Source: Pseudomonadota bacterium
GTDB taxonomy: Bacteria; Pseudomonadota; Gammaproteobacteria; Competibacterales; Competibacteraceae
Assembly (NCBI GenBank): GCA_018240295.1
Contig: JAFEGB010000350.1
Span: 1 to 32,972 of the forward strand
Direction: 5' to 3'
DNA: 32,972 bases
Made by a program: the position numbers and the translations under genes. Shown here one piece after another: positions 15,720-22,530 of this stretch (positions are counted from its first letter, which is position 1; the number at the start of each line of letters is the position of its first letter). The notes under the pieces are model-generated. The model searched no databases. It was given only the letters and a program-made list of their open reading frames with translations, and was not told the DNA's origin.

Positions 15720-17960
15720 TCAGCGGGATTGCGGATCGGACGGGGCGCAGACGGCCTGCGCGGCCTTCTTCGCCTCGGCGCGGGCGCGGGCGGCGGCGAG
15801 CTTCGCGAGCTGCGCCTCGCTCAGCGCCGGTGCGCCCGGGGCCGGCGCTGCCTCGGCGGCTGCCGGTACGGCTTCGGGCGCAGCCGCAGCGGCCGGCGCC
15901 GGGTCTGCCGCTGCGGCCACGGGGGTTGCTTCCCGTGCAGCCGGAGCGGCCTGCGCGGCCTTCTTCGCCTCGGCACGCGCGCGGGCGGCGGCGAGCTTCG
16001 CGAGCTGTTCCTCGCTCAGTGCCGGCGCAGCCGGCGCCGGCGTTTCCCCGGCGCTCCCGGGGGCTGCTTCGGGTGCAGCCGGAGCGGCCTGCGCGGCCTT
16101 CTTCGCTTCGGCGCGGGCGCGCGCGGCGGCGAGTTTTGCGAGCTGTTCCTCGCTCATTGCCGGAGCCGGAGCCGGAGCCGGAGCGGCCGGCGCCGGCGCG
16201 GCTTCCGCGGCTACCGCAGTGGTTTCCGGTGCAGCGCCAGCCTGCGCCGCAGCCTTCTTCGCCTCGGCCCGGGCGCGGGCGGCAGCAAGCTTTGCGAGCT
16301 GGGCCTCGTCGAGCCCTGCGGCGGGCGCGGCCGGGCTGGCGGTGGCCGGGGGCGCGGTGCCGGTCCCGGTCTCCGCGACCTTCGCGGCCTTCTTCTCCTG
16401 GGCCCGCGCGAGGGCGGCGGCGATCGCGGCCTTCTTCGGATCGTCGTCCGGTGCGGCGGCTGCGCTCGCGCTCGCCTCGTTGGCCGCCGGCGCAGTGGCG
16501 CGCGCCTTCTTGGCCTGCTGGCGCGCCAGGCGCTCGGCTTCCTCGCGTTCGAGGCGCTGCGTGCGGAATTCGTGGCGCCGGCGCGCCTGTTCGGATTTCT
16601 GCTTCTCGCGCTCGGCGGCGCCGATCTCGGACTTGGCGTAGCGGTAGTACTGCACCAGCGGCAGCCGGCTCGGGCAGACCGCCGCGCAGGCACCGCATTC
16701 GATGCAGTCGAACAGCCGCGTGGCCTGCGCCTTGTCGAACTCCTTGCCGCGCGCGAACCAGTACAGCTGCTGCGGCAACAGGTTGGCCGGGCAGGCATCC
16801 ATGCACGAGCCGCAGCGGATGCACGGCAGCGTCGGTGCCGGCGGTGCCAGTTCGTCGGCCGCGGCGACCAGCACGCAGCCCATGCCCTTGGTGACCGGCA
16901 CCTCGTCGCCGGCGACCGCGAGCCCCATCATCGGCCCGCCGAGGATCAGCCGCTGCGCGCGCTCGGTGTAGCCGCCGCAGGCCTCGACCAGCGCCCGCAC
17001 CGGCGTGCCGAACGCGACTTCGAGGTTGCGCGGGCTGGCGACGCCGGCGCCGGTGATCGTGACGATGCGCGAGATCAGCGGCCGGCCGGTGGTCACTGCG
17101 GCGTGCACGGCGGCGGCGGTGCCGACGTTCTGGCACAGGATGCCGGAGTCGACCGGCCGGCGGCTGCGCGCGACCTCGACGCCGGTCAGCACGCGGATCA
17201 GCTGCTGCTCGCCGCCCGAGGGATACAGCGTCGGGATCACGCGCAGCTCGACGCCGGTGGCGGCCCCGCCGAAGGCGTGCAGCGCGGCTTCGAGCGCCGC
17301 CGCGGCCTCGGGCTTGTTGTCCTCGATGCCGATCAGGCAGCGCCCGGCATCGAGTGCGCGGCGCATCAGCAGCAGGCCGCCGATGACCTCGCGGGCGCGC
17401 TCGCGCATCAGCACGTCGTCGCAGGTGAGGTAGGGCTCGCACTCGGCGGCGTTCAGGATCAGCACCTGGATGCGCCCGTGCAGGTTCAGCTTCACCGCGG
17501 TCGGGAAGGCCGCGCCGCCGAGGCCGACGATGCCGGATTCGCGCACGCGGGTCCGCAGCACGGCCGGATCGAGCGCCAGACCCTCTTCGAGCGGCAGCGG
17601 CAGGTCAGGATGCCAGGCATCGCGGCCGTCGGCGGCGAGCACGATCGCCGGCGCGTCGATGCCGGACGGGTGTGCGATCGGTCGCGGCTCGATCGCGAGC
17701 ACCGTGCCCGAGGTCGGCGCGTGCAGCGGCACGCTGACGTAGCCGTCGGCGCGGGCGATGACTTCGCCTTTGGCGACCGACTGGCCGACCCGCACGCAGG
17801 CGCGCGCCGGTGCGCCGATGTGCTGCTGCAGCGGCAGCACCAGTTCGCCGGCAGCAGCCAGCACCGTGATCGGCAGGCCGGTCGATTCCTGCTTGTGCTC
17901 GGGCAGATGCACGCCGCCGTGGAAGCGCCACAGACGGCCCAGCGTGTTCAGCAGCGACAT
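15720..17960 (-). CDS. rnfC: Rnf/Rsx complex subunit RnfC with repeat-rich C-terminal extension
   Basis: This 746-residue peripheral subunit takes electrons from or to NAD(H). The N-terminal part opens with WRFHGGVHLPEHK, followed by the GLGGAAFPTAVK loop of the NADH/FMN-binding fold and LNAAECEPY. Two ferredoxin clusters follow: C380/C383/C386/C390 and C419/C422/C425/C429. From about residue 480 the protein turns into an Arg/Lys/Glu/Ala-rich helical tail with one degenerate and four near-identical copies of QLAKLAAARARAEAKKAA, separated by Ala/Pro linkers. Long tails of this type are known in E. coli RsxC, where their role is unclear. The upstream gap to rnfB is unusually long and repetitive, and the ribosome site is weak. 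Confidence 0.95.
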   Translation of the reverse strand: MSLLNTLGRLWRFHGGVHLPEHKQESTGLPITVLAAAGELVLPLQQHIGAPARACVRVGQSVAKGEVIARADGYVSVPLHAPTSGTVLAIEPRPIAHPSGIDAPAIVLAADGRDAWHPDLPLPLEEGLALDPAVLRTRVRESGIVGLGGAAFPTAVKLNLHGRIQVLILNAAECEPYLTCDDVLMRERAREVIGGLLLMRRALDAGRCLIGIEDNKPEAAAALEAALHAFGGAATGVELRVIPTLYPSGGEQQLIRVLTGVEVARSRRPVDSGILCQNVGTAAAVHAAVTTGRPLISRIVTITGAGVASPRNLEVAFGTPVRALVEACGGYTERAQRLILGGPMMGLAVAGDEVPVTKGMGCVLVAAADELAPPAPTLPCIRCGSCMDACPANLLPQQLYWFARGKEFDKAQATRLFDCIECGACAAVCPSRLPLVQYYRYAKSEIGAAEREKQKSEQARRRHEFRTQRLEREEAERLARQQAKKARATAPAANEASASAAAAPDDDPKKAAIAAALARAQEKKAAKVAETGTGTAPPATASPAAPAAGLDEAQLAKLAAARARAEAKKAAAQAGAAPETTAVAAEAAPAPAAPAPAPAPAMSEEQLAKLAAARARAEAKKAAQAAPAAPEAAPGSAGETPAPAAPALSEEQLAKLAAARARAEAKKAAQAAPAAREATPVAAAADPAPAAAAAPEAVPAAAEAAPAPGAPALSEAQLAKLAAARARAEAKKAAQAVCAPSDPQSR
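15754..16312 (-). repeat. Four in-frame repeats in the rnfC tail
   Basis: Near-identical units lie at about 15754-15828, 15949-16024, 16087-16162 and 16240-16312. Each encodes the core QLAKLAAARARAEAKKAA after an acidic ALSEE/GLDEA lead. Spacing is irregular (195, 138 and 153 bp) because the Ala/Pro linkers vary. A fifth, degenerate unit (DPKKAAIAAALARAQEKKAA) precedes them in the protein. The predicted structure is a set of amphipathic, highly charged helices joined by flexible linkers. Confidence 0.9.
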
Positions 17961-18000
17961 GGCGCGGACGGCTCGCAGGCGAAGAAGCGGGTGGACGCGG

Positions 18001-18091
18001 GGCGGACCGGCACGGACCCGTCCGGTTTCATACGGATCGGCAAGGATCGATACGGAACCGGCACGGATCCGGGCGGATCGCTCCGGATCGG
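18001..18091. repeat. About 10-bp-period GGATC-type array in the rnfB-rnfC gap
   Basis: Read on the + strand, a GGA(T/C/A)C core recurs at 18004, 18014, 18034, 18044, 18054, 18065, 18075 and 18085, with a decayed GGTTT at 18024. This is nine units at 10 or 11 bp spacing, close to one DNA helix turn. The array fills much of the 161-bp non-coding gap, where the other rnf gaps are 10 bp or less. It could be a phased protein-binding array, a bent segment, or a recent tandem expansion. Confidence 0.7.
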
Positions 18092-18105
18092 TGGCGGAGA
18101 TTCAG

Positions 18106-18129
18106 CGGTTCAGGCGGCGGTTCAGGCGG
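18106..18129. repeat. 12-bp tandem duplication across the rnfB stop codon
   Basis: CGGTTCAGGCGG occurs twice head to tail (18106-18117 and 18118-18129). On the - strand the first-read copy carries the rnfB TGA (18122-18124), and the second repeats it in frame 12 bases further on. The protein end is therefore unchanged, which fits a replication-slippage event. Confidence 0.85.
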
Positions 18130-18673
18130 CCGTGCGCAGCGTCGGCAGGGCCGCCGGCAGCGTCCACTTCCAGGTCGAGAGCGTGACCTCGACCGGCATC
18201 AGCTCGATGGCGTTGACCGGGCAGGGCCCGACGCACAGGCCGCAGCCGGTGCATTCGGCCGAGATCACCGTATGCATCAGCTTGGTCGCCCCGAGGATCG
18301 CATCGACCGGGCAGGCCTTGATGCACACCGTGCAGCCGACGCAGCCTTCCTCGTGGATCACGGCGTGCATGCGCACCGGCTCGCCGTCGTTGGCCGCCGA
18401 GGTCGGCTCGACGCCGAGCACGCCGGCGATCGCGACCACGCCGGGCTGGCCGCCGGGCGCGCACAGGTCGATCGCCGCCTCGCCTTTCGCGAGCGCTTCA
18501 GCGTAGGGCTTGCAGCCGGCGAAGCCGCACTGGCCGCACTGCGTCTGCGGCAGCACGGCGTCGAGGCGTTCGGCGAGCGGATCACCTTCGACGCGAAAGC
18601 GCACCGAGGCATAACCGAGCAGGCATCCGAACAGTGTGGCGAGTCCGGAGAGGGCGACGATGGCAGTGAACAT
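18122..18673 (-). CDS. rnfB: Rnf/Rsx complex subunit RnfB (polyferredoxin)
   Basis: This 183-residue protein has an N-terminal membrane anchor (about 1-23). A [4Fe-4S] motif of the DUF4445/Fe-S type follows (C46, C49, C54, C71), then two ferredoxin clusters (C111/C114/C117/C121 and C141/C144/C147/C151). It receives electrons from ferredoxin in ion-pumping Rnf. I prefer the ATG at 18673, since a GGGG sequence sits about 10 bases upstream. A TTG at 18682 overlapping the rnfA stop would add three residues, but its GGGG would touch the start codon. It ends in a tandem duplication. Confidence 0.95.
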   Translation of the reverse strand: MFTAIVALSGLATLFGCLLGYASVRFRVEGDPLAERLDAVLPQTQCGQCGFAGCKPYAEALAKGEAAIDLCAPGGQPGVVAIAGVLGVEPTSAANDGEPVRMHAVIHEEGCVGCTVCIKACPVDAILGATKLMHTVISAECTGCGLCVGPCPVNAIELMPVEVTLSTWKWTLPAALPTLRTAA

Positions 18674-18678
18674 GGGAA

Positions 18679-19260
18679 TCAACCCCGCACGAAACCGGTG
18701 AAGCCGAGGAAGGCGAGCGACATCAGGCCCGCGGTGACGAGTGCGATGGCCGGACCGCGGAACGGCAGCGGCACATCGGCAACGGCGATGCGTTCGCGCA
18801 GCGCCGCAAACAGCACGAGCACGAGCGAGAAGCCGGCGGCGGCGCCGAAGCCGTACAGCGTCGCGCCGAGGAAATCGTGATGCGCCTGCACGTTCAGCAG
18901 CGCCACGCCGAGCACCGCGCAGTTGACCGTGATCAGCGGCAGGTAGATGCCGAGCACCTGATAGAGCACGGGGCTGGTCTTGTGCACGACCATTTCCGTG
19001 AACTGCACGACGACGGCGATGACCAGGATGAAGGCGATCGTGTTCAGGTATTCGAGCCCGAGCGGCACCAGCACGGCGCTGTACATGAACCAGGTGCAGG
19101 CCGAGGACAGCGTCAGCACGAAGGTCGTCGCCATGCCCATGCCGAGCGCGGTCTCGACCTTCTTCGAGACGCCCATGAACGGGCAGAGACCGAGAAACTT
19201 CACGAGCACGAAGTTGTTGACGAGAATCGTGCCGATCAGGATCAGGACGTAGTCTTTCAT
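18679..19260 (-). CDS. rnfA: Rnf/Rsx complex subunit RnfA
   Basis: This 193-residue protein has six membrane helices. LGLCPFMG (C26) and TVNCAVLG (C114) supply the Cys that pair with those of RnfE around an intramembrane [2Fe-2S] cluster in known structures. It is the first gene of the array rnfA-B-C-D-G-E-nth-DUF1841-sigma-anti-sigma. Its upstream region holds a hairpin and a palindrome, listed separately. Confidence 0.97.
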   Translation of the reverse strand: MKDYVLILIGTILVNNFVLVKFLGLCPFMGVSKKVETALGMGMATTFVLTLSSACTWFMYSAVLVPLGLEYLNTIAFILVIAVVVQFTEMVVHKTSPVLYQVLGIYLPLITVNCAVLGVALLNVQAHHDFLGATLYGFGAAAGFSLVLVLFAALRERIAVADVPLPFRGPAIALVTAGLMSLAFLGFTGFVRG

Positions 19261-19296
19261 GGTTCCGCCAGGTCCCCGGTCACCGGTTGATTGCCG

Positions 19297-19321
19297 CCGC
19301 CGGTCGCAGGGCGACCGGCGG
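19297..19321 (-). promoter_or_regulatory. Hairpin in the leader of rnfA
   Basis: CCGCCGGTCGC (19297-19307) and GCGACCGGCGG (19311-19321) form a perfect 11-bp stem with a 3-nt loop, 36 bp upstream of the rnfA ATG. There is no T-tract on the rnfA strand. If transcription starts further upstream, the stem lies in the 5' untranslated region and could affect RNA stability or act as an attenuator. Confidence 0.6.
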
Positions 19322-19331
19322 TCCCTTCAAT

Positions 19332-19354
19332 AAACCATTACAGTGTCATGGTTT
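19332..19354. promoter_or_regulatory. 23-bp palindrome upstream of rnfA (candidate operator)
   Basis: AAACCAT (19332-19338) and ATGGTTT (19348-19354) are perfect inverted arms with a 9-nt spacer, within an AT-richer patch 70-95 bp upstream of the rnf operon. The geometry suits a dimeric transcription factor whose half-sites lie about 1.5 helix turns apart. I do not recognise the regulator. Confidence 0.55.
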
Positions 19355-19534
19355 TCGGCCTTGTTCCGCCTGCCTTGCAGCCTACGGCAGGGCGGCGGTG
19401 CCAAAACATGACGCAGCGCAACAGCAGGCGGTTTCGCGAGCGATCCGTGCGTGGTTCGCCGGCATGAAACTTGATAAGGAGCTGCCTGTCGCCGTGTGGC
19501 GCGAGCCGGCGGGCGAAATACCCCACAAACTGCA
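19355..19534. other. Non-coding stretch between the rnf promoter region and the argF terminator
   Basis: Nothing convincing is seen. One open frame on the + strand (19287-19589) crosses this part, with a possible GATAAGGAG near 19473. Its protein is Arg/Ala-rich, has no recognisable motif and runs through two hairpins, so I do not call it a gene. Confidence 0.4.
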
Positions 19535-19557
19535 CGGCCCGGTCGGGGACCGGGCCG
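19535..19557 (-). terminator. Hairpin after argF
   Basis: CGGCCCGGTC (19535-19544) and GACCGGGCCG (19548-19557) form a perfect 10-bp stem with a GGG loop, 94 bp past the argF stop. On the argF strand TGCAGTTTGTGG follows, with only three T in a row, so termination may be partial. Confidence 0.6.
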
Positions 19558-19651
19558 GAGCGATTCGCATTACGGCTGCAAGCGGCTGATTCTAGCGAAG
19601 TACCGGTGCGGCGGACAAGGCAGGTGCCGCCACCGGTGCGGCCCGGCGGCC

Positions 19652-20569
19652 TCAGTCGGCCTGCTCGCCGAGCAGCAGGAACTCCATCAGCGCCTTCTGC
19701 GCATGCATGCGATTTTCCGCTTCCTCCCAGACGGCGCTCTGCGATCCGTCAATCACCTCGGCCGCGACTTCCTCGCCGCGATGCGCGGGCAGGCAGTGCA
19801 GGAAGATCGCATCCGGCGCGGCCGCGGCCATCACGGCGGCATCGACGCAGTAGCCGGCGAAGGCGGCTGCGCGTTTCTCCATCTCGTCCTCGTGGCCCAT
19901 GCTCGCCCACACGTCGGTCGTGACCAGATCGGCCCCGGCGGCGGCGGCGAGCGGGTCGCGCAGCAGCTCGACGCGATCGGCGTGGCGGGCAAGCAGCGCG
20001 GCATCGGGCTCGTAGCCCTCGGGGCAGGCGATGCGCAGCCGGAAGTCGAACAGCTCGGCGGCGGTGAGGTAGCTGTTGCACATGTTGTTGCCGTCGCCGA
20101 CCCAGGCGACCGTGCGCCCGGCGACCGGGCCGCGCAGTTCGCTCCAGGTCTGGATGTCGGCAAGCAGCTGGCAGGGATGGGCGTGGTCGGTCAGGCCGTT
20201 GATGACCGGCACCTGCGAGGCGGCGGCGAAGCGCGTGACGGTTTCGTGGCGGAAGGCGCGGATCATGACCAGATCGACCATGCGCGAGATCACGCGCGCG
20301 GTGTCCTCGATCGATTCGCCGCGCCCGAGTTGCGCATCGCGCGGCGACAGGAAGATCGCCGAGCCGCCGAGCTGCGCGATGCCGGCTTCGAAGGACACGC
20401 GCGTGCGCGTCGAGGCTTTCTCGTAGATCTGTGCAAGCACGCGGCCGGGCAGCGGTGCGTGGCGTTCGCCGGCGCGATGCCTGGCCTTGAGCACACCGGC
20501 GCGCCGGATCAGGTACGCGAGTTCGGCGGGCGTACAGTCGGCCAGCGTCGTGAAGTGTCGAATCGTCAT
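19652..20569 (-). CDS. argF: Ornithine carbamoyltransferase ArgF
   Basis: This 305-residue protein makes citrulline from ornithine and carbamoyl phosphate in arginine synthesis. The carbamoyl-phosphate loop STRTR is at 53-57, HPCQ at 131-134, DVWASMG at 219-225 and the ornithine-binding [10 protein letters not shown] at 258-267. I chose the ATG at 20569 because OTCs begin in just this way (TIRHFTTL), and GGAGGAG lies upstream, though about 14 bases away. A GTG at 20599 would add ten residues of no family likeness. No other arg genes are adjacent. No clear ARG box is visible. Confidence 0.95.
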   Translation of the reverse strand: MTIRHFTTLADCTPAELAYLIRRAGVLKARHRAGERHAPLPGRVLAQIYEKASTRTRVSFEAGIAQLGGSAIFLSPRDAQLGRGESIEDTARVISRMVDLVMIRAFRHETVTRFAAASQVPVINGLTDHAHPCQLLADIQTWSELRGPVAGRTVAWVGDGNNMCNSYLTAAELFDFRLRIACPEGYEPDAALLARHADRVELLRDPLAAAAGADLVTTDVWASMGHEDEMEKRAAAFAGYCVDAAVMAAAAPDAIFLHCLPAHRGEEVAAEVIDGSQSAVWEEAENRMHAQKALMEFLLLGEQAD

Positions 20570-20599
20570 CTCGGGCAATCTCCTCCCCCCAGGGAGCAC

Positions 20600-20920
20600 G
20601 GCGGACGCGCGGAGTGCGTCCCGCGGTCCGTGCCGTCACCGGCCGGACCACGTACGACGCCGTAGCGGGCCGCCGGGGCGCTCGGCGGTCCGGTCGGCGA
20701 CCGGTCGTCGGGATCGGGTCGCCGGCTGCCGGTCGGCGGCGGCGCGATCCATCCACAAAGTCTGCTCCACGATCCTGCCGGGAGCAGCCTGAAACATTTT
20801 GAGACAGTTTTTGAAACTGTCCGGCCGTCGCGCCCGGATTTCTGGTGGTTTGCCGGCATCGCTGCGGATCGATGCAGGCTAAGTGCGCGTCAGCAGCGGA
20901 AATCGGGCGCGGCGGAAAAA
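20600..20920. other. Non-coding region upstream of argF
   Basis: No gene is supported here. The part next to argF (20600-20760) is GC-rich with several short CCGGTCGGCGACCGG-like inverted pieces near 20690-20705. The argF promoter should lie in the AT-richer patch around 20770-20830, which holds the palindrome described separately; I could not fix a -35/-10 pair. Confidence 0.4.
20803..20821. promoter_or_regulatory. 19-bp palindrome between argF and the PEP-CTERM gene
   Basis: GACAGTTT (20803-20810) and AAACTGTC (20814-20821) are perfect arms around TTG. The left arm overlaps a direct repeat, TTTTGAGAC/TTTTGAAAC (20798-20806 and 20809-20817 approximately). This looks like an operator, or the stem of a short transcript, about 235 bp upstream of argF. 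Confidence 0.5.
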
Positions 20921-21044
20921 CGGGCGAGCCTACCGGGGACGCCCGGGATGGGCAAGCCGAACCTGCAGCAAAAGCCGGCCGGACCCGGGATAAATCCCTG
21001 AACCGCCTTGCATCCGGCAAAAGCCGGATACTGATGTTGCAAGG
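20921..21044 (+). ncRNA. Candidate structured leader upstream of the PEP-CTERM gene
   Basis: Several stems occur in a row on the + strand. CGGGCG (20921-20926) pairs with CGCCCG (20940-20945). GGGA (20987-20990) pairs with TCCC (20995-20998). ATCCGGC (21012-21018) pairs with GCCGGAT (21023-21029) around AAAA, nested inside CCTTGCA (21006-21012) and TGCAAGG (21038-21044), which share one base with the inner stem. GCAAAAGCCGG occurs twice, at 20968-20978 and 21017-21027. The region ends 116 bp before the start codon. It could be a riboswitch-like or protein-binding leader. It does not match a class I can name. Confidence 0.4.
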
Positions 21045-21160
21045 GTGGGCCTATCCTGTGGCGGCGGTTGTCCAGAGGCCGGTACACAAGGACCGGATCC
21101 ATGCCGGCGGCAGCCGCACCAGCGGTAACCCGGCCCACACGACAAGGAAATCCGATCACC

Positions 21161-21874
21161 ATGACCCTCCTGAAAACCCGATTCCTCCTCGCGCCGCTCG
21201 CCGCGCTGCTGCTGGGTGCCACGGCACCGGCGCTTGCCGCCGTGCTGTCGCAGCAGCTCGGTGACATCGACTTCCCGAGCGATCCCGGTCTGCCGAACGC
21301 GGATCCCGATGCCATCAATCACCGCATCGGCACGGTGACCTTCACGAATGCCAGCGGAGGCGATCCGGCGCCGTTCAACCAGTTCATCGGCTCCGACACG
21401 ACGACGGATTTCACGGCCAGCTGGACCTTCAGCGCCTATGGCGGCGCGATCCTCGACCCGGTGAGCGCGGCGACGATCCAGATCGGCCTCTACGAGGGCG
21501 ATTCGGCCGCGACCGGCAATCAGGTGGCTGCCTTCACGGTCGATGGCGTCGACCTGACCGCGGCGCTGAACGCGCTGCTCGAAGCCACGCCGGCCTACAC
21601 CGGCACCGAAGTCCACTACACGCTGTCGCTGTCGGCGGCCGCGATCGCCGAACTGCTCGATGGCAGCGCGACCTTCAGCCTGACGCTGCAGGGACCGGGC
21701 GCCAGCGTGATCGGCGACACCACGAACAACGGTGCCGGCATCGATTTCTCGATCCTGAGCATCAGCACCGACAACGGGGGCACGCCACCGACCGGCGTGC
21801 CCGAGCCCGGCAGCCTCGCGCTGGCGGCCTCGGGCTTCGGCCTGCTCGCGGCCCGGCGCCGGTGGCGCGGCTGA
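21161..21874 (+). CDS. Exported PEP-CTERM-sorted protein
   Basis: This 237-residue protein has a signal peptide (1-27, ending ALAA) and a Thr/Ala/Gly/Asp-rich, probably beta-rich body without a domain I recognise. The C-terminal sorting tail is VPEPGSLALAASGFGLLAARRRWRG: VPEP, a hydrophobic segment, then a basic end. In known systems exosortase (EpsH/XrtA) cleaves at this tail, and the proteins are linked with exopolysaccharide and floc or biofilm formation. No exosortase gene is present here. I chose the ATG at 21161 because it gives a normal signal peptide and has AAGGAAA upstream. A hairpin follows the stop. Confidence 0.9.
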   Translation: MTLLKTRFLLAPLAALLLGATAPALAAVLSQQLGDIDFPSDPGLPNADPDAINHRIGTVTFTNASGGDPAPFNQFIGSDTTTDFTASWTFSAYGGAILDPVSAATIQIGLYEGDSAATGNQVAAFTVDGVDLTAALNALLEATPAYTGTEVHYTLSLSAAAIAELLDGSATFSLTLQGPGASVIGDTTNNGAGIDFSILSISTDNGGTPPTGVPEPGSLALAASGFGLLAARRRWRG

Positions 21875-21887
21875 GTCCGGCGCGGCG

Positions 21888-21906
21888 CGGCAAGCACTGC
21901 TTGCCG
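21888..21906 (+). terminator. Hairpin after the PEP-CTERM gene
   Basis: CGGCAAGC (21888-21895) and GCTTGCCG (21899-21906) form a perfect 8-bp stem with a 3-nt loop, starting 13 bp after the stop. No T-tract follows, so termination would be weak or assisted. Confidence 0.5.
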
Positions 21907-22012
21907 GACGGCGGACGGACGGCTGCTAGTACTTGAGCCCTGCAGCGTCAGTCGCACCGGCCCCGGAGCCGGGCGACCGGCGCTGTCCTTCCGGGCCTCA
22001 CGGAGCCGTCTC

Positions 22013-22516
22013 ATGGATCCCTTTCTTGGAGAAATCCGCCTGTTCGGCGGTAACTTCGCCCCGCAGGACTGGGCGTTCTGCAACGGGCAGCTGCTGCCGA
22101 TCCGCCAGAACCAGGCCTTGTTCAGCCTGCTCGGCACGCAGTACGGCGGCGACGGCCGCACCACCTTCGCGCTGCCCGACCTGCGCGGGCGCTGCGCGCC
22201 GCACCCGGGCATGGGCCTGGTGCAGGGCCAGAGCGGTGGCAGCGAGACCGTGACGCTGCAGTCGCAGCACCTGCCGGCCCACGGCCATCTGCCGCGCTGC
22301 GCCGCGCAGGGCGGCACCGACAAGCCGTCGGGGGGCTACTGGGCCGGGGACGGCAGCGGCAACACGGCCGCCTATGCCCCGGCGAGCGACGGCACCCCGC
22401 TCGCGGCCAGCGCCCTGGCGCCTGCCGGCGGCGGGCAGCCGCACGAGAACATGCAGCCCTTCCTCGCGCTGAATTTCATCATCGCGCTGAGCGGCATCTA
22501 TCCGTCCCGCAGCTGA
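22013..22516 (+). CDS. Phage tail collar domain protein (microcystin-dependent-protein type), copy 1
   Basis: This 167-residue protein opens with MDPFLGEIRLFGGNFAPQDW. It has the collar domain core with GQLLPIRQNQALFSLLGTQYGG and TFALPDLRGR (52-60), then LPAHGH (H90, H92) and a C-terminal QPFLALNFIIALSGIYPS. In phages this domain sits in tail fibres; the cellular MdpB-type proteins of the same length are of unknown role. No other phage gene is nearby. An ACGGAG site precedes the ATG. It is the first of four closely spaced genes, with 14 bp to the next. Confidence 0.9.
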   Translation: MDPFLGEIRLFGGNFAPQDWAFCNGQLLPIRQNQALFSLLGTQYGGDGRTTFALPDLRGRCAPHPGMGLVQGQSGGSETVTLQSQHLPAHGHLPRCAAQGGTDKPSGGYWAGDGSGNTAAYAPASDGTPLAASALAPAGGGQPHENMQPFLALNFIIALSGIYPSRS

Positions 22517-22530
22517 TCCGGGAGACCCTC

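Noticed and set aside
15754-16312. CRISPR-like array
   Set aside because: Units are in frame in rnfC, spacing is irregular and the between-unit parts are Ala/Pro coding linkers.
14915-18506. Very long + strand open frames of several hundred to over a thousand codons opposite rnfD, rnfC and rnfB
   Set aside because: They are Arg/Gly/Ser-rich, have no motif and lie exactly opposite well-identified rnf genes; high GC content removes stop codons from the antisense frames.
19287-19589. A 100-codon + strand frame between rnfA and argF
   Set aside because: No domain, unusual composition, runs over two hairpins and the candidate operator; no ribosome site at its first codon.
20921-21000. Cyclic-di-GMP class I riboswitch
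   Set aside because: Two short pieces look similar, but the GAAA-capped stem, the GACGCAAAGCC block and the 3' receptor part are not there; kept only as an unclassified structured leader.
20990-21045. Sigma-54 promoter for the PEP-CTERM gene
   Set aside because: TTGCA occurs twice, but no GG at the required 10-base spacing from GC; the nearest case has 11.
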